Source: Desulfoluna butyratoxydans (GTDB taxonomy: Bacteria > Desulfobacterota > Desulfobacteria > Desulfobacterales > Desulfolunaceae). From it: 64,000 nucleotides of DNA. Positions within the stretch are counted from its first letter, which is position 1, and the number at the start of each line of letters is the position of its first letter. A model generated the notes under the pieces. The model was given only the letters and a program-made list of their open reading frames with translations. It searched no databases and was not told the DNA's origin. Location of the stretch: NCBI RefSeq assembly GCF_900699765.1, contig NZ_CAADHO010000001.1, positions 434,001 through 498,000 on the forward strand. The letters are read 5' to 3'. The position numbers and the translations under genes are program-made. Below, one piece after another: positions 59,147-64,000 of the stretch.

Positions 59147-61570
59147 ATGACCCCTGCCCCCAGACATCGCCGGGGCCGCCCATGGCCCGGGACACGGCCT
59201 GCCGTTATGTGGGGCATGGTGCTCCTCCTGACCTGGCTGCCGTCTCCGGTGTTCTCCGTCCCCGGGCCGGAGCCGCCCCCCGCGCCTGTCAGGGTGCTTC
59301 TCCTCTTCTCCTACCACCAGAGCCTGGTGTGGGAAGAGGAGATCTACCATGCCGTCAAGGAGGGACTGCAGGACGCTCCCTACCCCGTGGACCTTCACGT
59401 GGAGCACATGGACACCAAAAGGACGCCCTATGACCCGTCCTACGAAGCCCAGCTCTCGGACCTGTTCCGACACAAGTTCTCCCGCCGCCCTCCGGACCTT
59501 GTCATCGCCTGCGACAACAACGCCTTTGAATTCATGCGCACCCGCCACAAGGTCCTTTTTCCCAAAACGCCGGTGGTCTTCTGCGGCGTCAACTTTTTCC
59601 ACGACGAACAGATCGAGGCCCTGCCCCTCTTCACCGGGGTGGCCGAAGCCTTTGATGCCCCCCGGACCCTGGACATCGCCCTGGCCATTCACCCGGATGC
59701 CACCCACGTTTACGTCCTCAACGACCACCTGCCCACGGGGCTGGCCTGGACCCGAACCATACGGGAGCAGCTGCGACCCTATGAAGAGCGCCTTGCCATC
59801 ACCTACCTTCCGGACCTGACCATGGAAAATCTGGAAAAGCGTCTGGCCACCTTGCCCGACACGGCCATCCTCCTTATGGGGGTCTATTTCCGGGACGCCG
59901 CCAACCGCTACTTCACCGAACAGGAGAGCATGGAGCGCATCTCACGGGCCTCGTCCGTCCCCGTTTACGGCCTGCTGGACCTCTACCTGGGCCACGGCCT
60001 GCTCGGGGGCAACCTCATCAACGGCGGCAGCCAGGGGCAGCAGGCGGTTGTCCTGGCCAAAAAGGTGTTGTCAGGGACGCCCCCCTTTGCCATCCCCGTG
60101 GTCAAGAGCGGAGCCAACCGCAACCTGTTCGACCACCGCCAGCTTGAACGATTCGGGATCTCCGAGCATCTCCTTCCCCGTGAAAGCACCCTGGTTCACC
60201 GCCCCTTCTCCTTTTACGCCACCTACAAGACCCTGGTGTGGCTGGTGGGCGCCTACACCCTGCTTATCTCCACGGGCATCTGCCTGCTCCTCGTCCACCT
60301 GTCGGGCCGCAGGAAGGTGGCCCGCACCCTGGAGCAATCCCGGACCCTTCTGGAGCAGAAGGTCCATGAACGAACCGCCCAGTTCAAACGGGCCAAGGAG
60401 GAGGCCGAGGCGGCCAACCGGGCCAAAAGCACCTTCCTTGCCCACATGAGCCACGAGCTGCGGACCCCCCTTAATGCCATCATCGGGTTTTCCGGCCTCA
60501 TCAAACAGGAGAAGAACCTCCCGGGCCGTCACGTGGAGAGCCTGGAGATCATCCTGAAAAACGGCGAACATCTCCTGGACCTGATCAACGATGTGCTGGA
60601 ATTCACAAAGATCGAATCAGGGGACATCTCCGTTGTCAGCGCCCCCTTCCACCTGCAAAACGGCCTGGCCTCCATCCTCCAGGTCGTGGCCCACCGGGCC
60701 AAAGAGAAAGAGATCGAATTTCACTGCACCTGGCAGGAGGGGCTCCCCGAGGTTATCGTGGGGGATCGGCTCCGTCTTCGCCAGGTGCTGATGAACCTTC
60801 TGGGCAACGCCCTAAAATTCACCAAGACAGGCTATATCCACCTGTATGTCAGCCACCGCCCGTGCCCTGGGGACAAGGACCTGACGGACCTCTTCTTTTA
60901 CGTTGAGGACACGGGCCAGGGCATCCCGTCAGAAGACCTCGCCGACATCTTCGCCCCCTTTGCCCAGGGCAGGCGCATGCCCCACAACAAGCCGGGCAGC
61001 GGCCTCGGCCTCACCATCTGCCGCCAGCTGGCCCGCCTCATGGCCGGGGACATCACCGTCACCAGCACCCCGGGCAAAGGCTCCCTCTTCCGCTTGTCCC
61101 TGCGCACCCGAAAGGTGGCCCCCCCTTGTGCCCCGTCCAGGCAGCGGTCCGCCGACGGCAAGGAGATGCCAACGGAGACCCGGCGCATCCTGGTGGTGGA
61201 CGACAACGCCGCCAACCGCCTCTTCCTGAAACGCCTTCTCGCCTCCGCAGGCTTTGAGGTCATCTGCGCCGTGGACGGCCAGGAGGCCGTTGACCGGTTC
61301 CAGGACATCCGGCCCCACCTGATCTTCATGGACCTGCGGATGCCGGTGATGGACGGCATAGAAGCCACCAAACTTATCAAGGCCACCCCCGAAGGGGCCG
61401 TCACTCCGGTCATCGCCCTGACGGCCTGCACCTTCGGCATGGACCGGCAAAAAGCCCTGGAGGCCGGATGCGATGACTTCCTGGGCAAGCCCTTTAAAAA
61501 GGCCGCCCTCTTTGACCTCATGGAGACCTACCTCTCCCCGCCCAAGACCGACTGCCCGGACGATCACTAA
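59147..61570 (+). CDS. Hybrid sensor kinase with periplasmic binding-like sensor
   Basis: The start at MTPAPRHRRG is provisional; MWGMVLLLTWLPSPVFS at 59213 is an alternative. The roughly 807-residue protein has an N-terminal signal/anchor. A periplasmic ABC-substrate-binding-like sensor of about 290 residues follows (VRVLLLFSYHQSLVWEEEIYHAVK, PPDLVIACDNNAFEF, TPVVFCGVNF), then a transmembrane helix near LVGAYTLLISTGICLLLVHL and a coiled coil. HisKA (HMSHELRTPLNAIIGFSG), HATPase (NLLGNALKFT, DTGQGIP, GSGLGLTICRQ) and a C-terminal receiver (LVVDDNAANRLFL, FMDLRMPVMDG, LGKPFKK) complete it. It lacks an adjacent output regulator. A terminator follows the stop at once. Confidence 0.92.
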   Translation: MTPAPRHRRGRPWPGTRPAVMWGMVLLLTWLPSPVFSVPGPEPPPAPVRVLLLFSYHQSLVWEEEIYHAVKEGLQDAPYPVDLHVEHMDTKRTPYDPSYEAQLSDLFRHKFSRRPPDLVIACDNNAFEFMRTRHKVLFPKTPVVFCGVNFFHDEQIEALPLFTGVAEAFDAPRTLDIALAIHPDATHVYVLNDHLPTGLAWTRTIREQLRPYEERLAITYLPDLTMENLEKRLATLPDTAILLMGVYFRDAANRYFTEQESMERISRASSVPVYGLLDLYLGHGLLGGNLINGGSQGQQAVVLAKKVLSGTPPFAIPVVKSGANRNLFDHRQLERFGISEHLLPRESTLVHRPFSFYATYKTLVWLVGAYTLLISTGICLLLVHLSGRRKVARTLEQSRTLLEQKVHERTAQFKRAKEEAEAANRAKSTFLAHMSHELRTPLNAIIGFSGLIKQEKNLPGRHVESLEIILKNGEHLLDLINDVLEFTKIESGDISVVSAPFHLQNGLASILQVVAHRAKEKEIEFHCTWQEGLPEVIVGDRLRLRQVLMNLLGNALKFTKTGYIHLYVSHRPCPGDKDLTDLFFYVEDTGQGIPSEDLADIFAPFAQGRRMPHNKPGSGLGLTICRQLARLMAGDITVTSTPGKGSLFRLSLRTRKVAPPCAPSRQRSADGKEMPTETRRILVVDDNAANRLFLKRLLASAGFEVICAVDGQEAVDRFQDIRPHLIFMDLRMPVMDGIEATKLIKATPEGAVTPVIALTACTFGMDRQKALEAGCDDFLGKPFKKAALFDLMETYLSPPKTDCPDDH

Positions 61571-61609
61571 AAAACGCCCTGCTCGGTCCGGAAACCGGGG
61601 GCGTTTTTT
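61569..61609 (+). terminator. Intrinsic terminator of the hybrid kinase gene
   Basis: AAAAAACGCCC and GGGCGTTTTTT form the base stem; an inner CGGT/ACCG pair extends it. It starts inside the TAA stop. Confidence 0.82.
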
Positions 61610-61751
61610 GGGATAAAGCAGAGGTCAACTGAAGGACGGGTGCGGCCCATCCAGCAGGGAAAGCCCCAGAAATTCTGGGTATAGCGGGGCTCCCGGTTAT
61701 TGAGATAGTGATTCACGGCCCGGGCCTGCCTGCGCACGGAGGCACAGGTGG

Positions 61752-62489
61752 TTATGCATCCGGGTCCCGGGCATCGAAAATGGTTGTGTCGTCATAAACC
61801 GGGACGATGACCTGACCGGGCTTGACCACAAGAAATCGCTCCCGGTCCCAGGGGCCGTTCAGGAGATCCGACAAAAGTCCTTTGTCTCCGGGGATCTCCT
61901 CATACTCCCAGCCCTGCCACTGGGCCGCCTCCTGTGTCTTTTGCCGGGCCTTTGCGCTGTCCCCCATGCCCAGGTCCACAAAGGCGGCCCGCCTGTAATG
62001 GGCCACGGATTGACGGTCCAGATCGGCGAGGAGCCTGGCCTTTTTCTCCCCGTATTTTTCGGTGTAGTCCCGGATGAGCCGGGCATGGCGCTCCGGCCCG
62101 CGCACCTCGCCTCCCTCCACACTCCCCGGCATGTACCAGTAGGTGTCGGGGTGCCGTGAAAAATGGCGACGGTACCGCTCCGCCGAGCCCAGGAAGAGGG
62201 TCACGCAGTCGTGGGCCCTGGCGACCACCAGGGGAAGCTCCCCGGCCCGGATCCCCTCCAGCCCCTTGCTGCAGAGACCGTAGCCCAGAAGGATCACATC
62301 CTGGGACGCGTCCACGCTGTCCACGGCCTCCTGAATGGATTCATGGAGCCGTTTCGGTGTGTCGTGGAGCCCCATGTCGATGAACGACAGGGTGGTGAGG
62401 TGCCGGCTCAAGGAGGCAAGGCGGGTTGCCTCCTCCTTCATCACGCTGCATCCGATAAACACCTGCCTGCGGGGTTCTGACGTCTCCAT
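61752..62489 (-). CDS. DUF1638 protein
   Basis: GGAGG precedes the ATG. The 245-residue protein matches the DUF1638 family: VFIGCSVMKEEATRL near the start, VILLGYGLCSKGLEGIRAG, LPLVVARAHDCVTLFLGSAERY and the closing LVVKPGQVIVPVYDD. Family proteins of unknown biochemistry are often found near corrinoid-dependent methyltransferase genes in anaerobes; no such gene is in this window. Conserved cysteines (GCSVM, LCSKG, HDCVT) and histidine may bind metal. A sigma54 activator gene lies directly upstream on the same strand but is separated by a terminator. Confidence 0.82.
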   Translation of the reverse strand: METSEPRRQVFIGCSVMKEEATRLASLSRHLTTLSFIDMGLHDTPKRLHESIQEAVDSVDASQDVILLGYGLCSKGLEGIRAGELPLVVARAHDCVTLFLGSAERYRRHFSRHPDTYWYMPGSVEGGEVRGPERHARLIRDYTEKYGEKKARLLADLDRQSVAHYRRAAFVDLGMGDSAKARQKTQEAAQWQGWEYEEIPGDKGLLSDLLNGPWDRERFLVVKPGQVIVPVYDDTTIFDARDPDA

Positions 62490-62564
62490 GCCGGGCCTCC
62501 TCGGGTTGACATGCTGGTTGCAATGATGCCTTCAGTCTGCCACCCCGCCCCCCCCACCGGCAAC

Positions 62565-62604
62565 AAAAAAGGCGTGCCCTCACAAGGAAGGCACGCCTTA
62601 AAAA
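62565..62604 (-). terminator. Intrinsic terminator of the sigma54 activator gene
   Basis: AAGGCGTGCC and GGCACGCCTT (10-bp stem, 11-nt loop) with A-runs on the left and right of the plus strand give T-runs in both directions. It separates the activator gene from the DUF1638 gene. Confidence 0.85.
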
Positions 62605-62628
62605 ATCACAACACGGTCTGTGGGGCGT

Positions 62629-63975
62629 TTACTCGTCGGCAAGGGACGGGTGGTCGTCCAGAAACCGGTAGAGGGTTGCCCGGCCGACCCCCAGGATACG
62701 GGCCGCCTTGGCTTTGTTGCCGCCGGTTTTCACCAGGGCTTCCCGCACGGAGGCGTCCTCCAGCTTCCGGGTGGGGCCCCGTTTCACCGACTCTTCCTGC
62801 ACCACGCCAAGCTCCATGGGCAGGTCCGAGGGCATGACGGTTTTTCCCTTGCACCGGACAATGGAGAACTGGACGGCGTTTTCAAGCTCACGGACGTTCC
62901 CGGGCCAGGTATACGCCACCATACGGCTCATGGCGTCCTTGGAAAAATCGGGGGACTTGCGGCCGTGGCGCATGGTGCACTTATCGAGGAAATGGTCCAC
63001 GAGAAGGGGGATGTCGTTGCGCCGTTCGCGCAAGGGAGGCAGGATAATGGGAATGACGTTGAGGCGATAAAAAAGGTCTTCGCGGAACCTGCCTGCCTTC
63101 ACCTCTTTTTTGAGGTCCTTGTTGGTGGCGCTGATGATGCGGACGTCGGAGGTCAGGGTCTTTTCGCCCCCCACCTTTTCAAAGGTCCCCTCCTGAAGAA
63201 AGCGCAGGAGTTTGACCTGCATCTCCAGGGAGAGCTCGGCCACCTCGTCCAAAAACACCGTGCCGCCCTCGGCCAGCTCAAAGCGTCCCTTCTTGTCCCG
63301 CACCGCCCCGGAGAACGCCCCTTTCACATGGCCGAAGAGCTCACTTTCGATGAGGTTCTCCGGAAGGGCACCGCAGTTGATGGGCACAAAGGGGCCGCCG
63401 CCCCGCTGGCTTTCGTTGTGGATGGCCGCGGCCACCAGCTCCTTGCCGGTGCCCGTCTCCCCGAAGAGATGAACGGGGAAATCGTACTCGGCCACGTCCC
63501 GCACCTGCTGAAACACATCAAGCATCTTGACGTCGCGCCCGATGATGTTGGAGAAGCTCACCATCTCGCCTGCCTTTCGGCGCAGTTCGAGAAGGTCGGT
63601 GAGATCCCGGAAGACGGCCAGCACACCGAAGGGCTGCTCTTCGTCGTCCTTCATCATGGAGACGGTCATCTCCACGGTGCGGGTCTCCCCGCTTCGGGTG
63701 ACGATATTGGTCTGGTAGGAGGTGGTTTCGGCCAGGTCCACAGATTCGCCGCAAAAGGAGCACCGGGCACCGCACAGAGGCCCGCCCAGGGCATCGTGGC
63801 AATCCTTGCCGATGACGTTTTCCCGGGAGAATCCGGTGATGCGCTCGGCTTCACTGTTGAAGTAAAAGATCCTGCGCTGGAAATCATGTGCAACGATGCC
63901 GTCCTTGAGGTTATCGAGGATGCGCTCAAGGTTCTTGACGTTGCCGACTATGCTGTTCAATGACAATCCACTCAT
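62629..63975 (-). CDS. PAS-AAA-Fis sigma54-dependent activator
   Basis: The 448-residue protein has a PAS domain (15-130) holding a cysteine set, Cys59, Cys68, Cys72 and Cys75 (PLCGARCSFCGES), suggestive of a metal or Fe-S ligand. A sigma54 AAA+ domain follows, with Walker A GETGTGKE (172-179), GAFSGA (219-224, in place of GAFTGA), Walker B GTVFLDEVAELS and an R-finger region FREDLFYRLNV. A Fis-type HTH closes it (NKAKAARILGVGRATLYRFL). It would remodel sigma54 holoenzyme in response to a redox or metal signal. The ATG start lacks a clear ribosome binding site near the window edge. Confidence 0.92.
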   Translation of the reverse strand: MSGLSLNSIVGNVKNLERILDNLKDGIVAHDFQRRIFYFNSEAERITGFSRENVIGKDCHDALGGPLCGARCSFCGESVDLAETTSYQTNIVTRSGETRTVEMTVSMMKDDEEQPFGVLAVFRDLTDLLELRRKAGEMVSFSNIIGRDVKMLDVFQQVRDVAEYDFPVHLFGETGTGKELVAAAIHNESQRGGGPFVPINCGALPENLIESELFGHVKGAFSGAVRDKKGRFELAEGGTVFLDEVAELSLEMQVKLLRFLQEGTFEKVGGEKTLTSDVRIISATNKDLKKEVKAGRFREDLFYRLNVIPIILPPLRERRNDIPLLVDHFLDKCTMRHGRKSPDFSKDAMSRMVAYTWPGNVRELENAVQFSIVRCKGKTVMPSDLPMELGVVQEESVKRGPTRKLEDASVREALVKTGGNKAKAARILGVGRATLYRFLDDHPSLADE

Positions 63976-64000
63976 AATGAGCTTAGTTAGAATATTATGA

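Noticed and set aside
61567..61737. 56-codon minus-strand frame rich in Arg, Trp and Tyr between the hybrid kinase and DUF1638 genes
   Set aside because: It has no ribosome binding site and no known motif, and it runs through the terminator into the stop of the kinase gene.

Overview
This 64 kb window is bacterial chromosome. It has no rRNA, tRNA or CRISPR array and no phage or plasmid backbone. Three features point to an anaerobic, Gram-negative Desulfobacterota-type organism (a former deltaproteobacterium such as a sulfate reducer). The first is the outer-membrane gene set: an LpxL-like acyltransferase, a TolC-like channel, a FadL-type channel and a DUF2860-like barrel. The second is a dense set of PAS/GGDEF, PAS-LuxR, hybrid-kinase and sigma54 regulators. 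The third is an oxygen-protection cluster (lipoprotein superoxide dismutase plus two bacteriohemerythrins) next to a rare bacterial phosphagen (arginine-type) kinase. No universal marker gene except rsgA is present, so the taxonomic call is inference.

Layout. 0-16 kb: a secreted protein, an acetyltransferase, the LpxL-like acyltransferase, a PAS-GGDEF cyclase, a secreted RTX-like protein, an RstA-like response regulator, and a minus-strand efflux operon (TolC-like, ATPase, two MacB-like permeases, MacA-like adaptor) that ends in the RstB-like kinase gene. 16-25 kb: a nucleoside hydrolase, a large secreted protein, an alaC aminotransferase behind what reads as a complete alanine attenuator, a polar-amino-acid ABC transporter lacking its ATPase, and a PAS-PAS-LuxR regulator. 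25-30 kb: a FadL-type channel, a MarR regulator, a DsrE-like protein and a racemase/CoA-transferase. 30-46 kb: an accessory stretch of small stand-alone genes (GNATs, VOC, HAD, flavodoxin, C39-like, hydrolase), with a REP-associated transposase, two gene remnants and many dispersed repeats; parts of it look more AT-rich than the rest. 46-64 kb: rsgA, an RNA m5U methyltransferase, an aminotransferase, an arginine-kinase/MFS pair, the oxygen-defence genes, a thiBPQ-like transporter, a hybrid sensor kinase, a DUF1638 protein and a sigma54 activator.

The most notable observations are these. (1) Upstream of alaC lies a 24-codon leader peptide with five consecutive alanine codons, followed by mutually exclusive antiterminator and terminator hairpins: a candidate alanine-responsive transcription attenuator. 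(2) A full-length phosphagen kinase overlaps an MFS transporter gene. (3) Two families of intergenic MITE-like repeats are scattered through the window; one carries a hairpin whose stem is conserved by compensatory changes, the other has CCCGGATATTTC-type termini and appears to have truncated a gene. (4) A RAYT transposase gene is bracketed by inverted copies of an 18-bp repeat. (5) A 30-bp box is shared upstream of two envelope-protein genes flanking the RstAB-like system.
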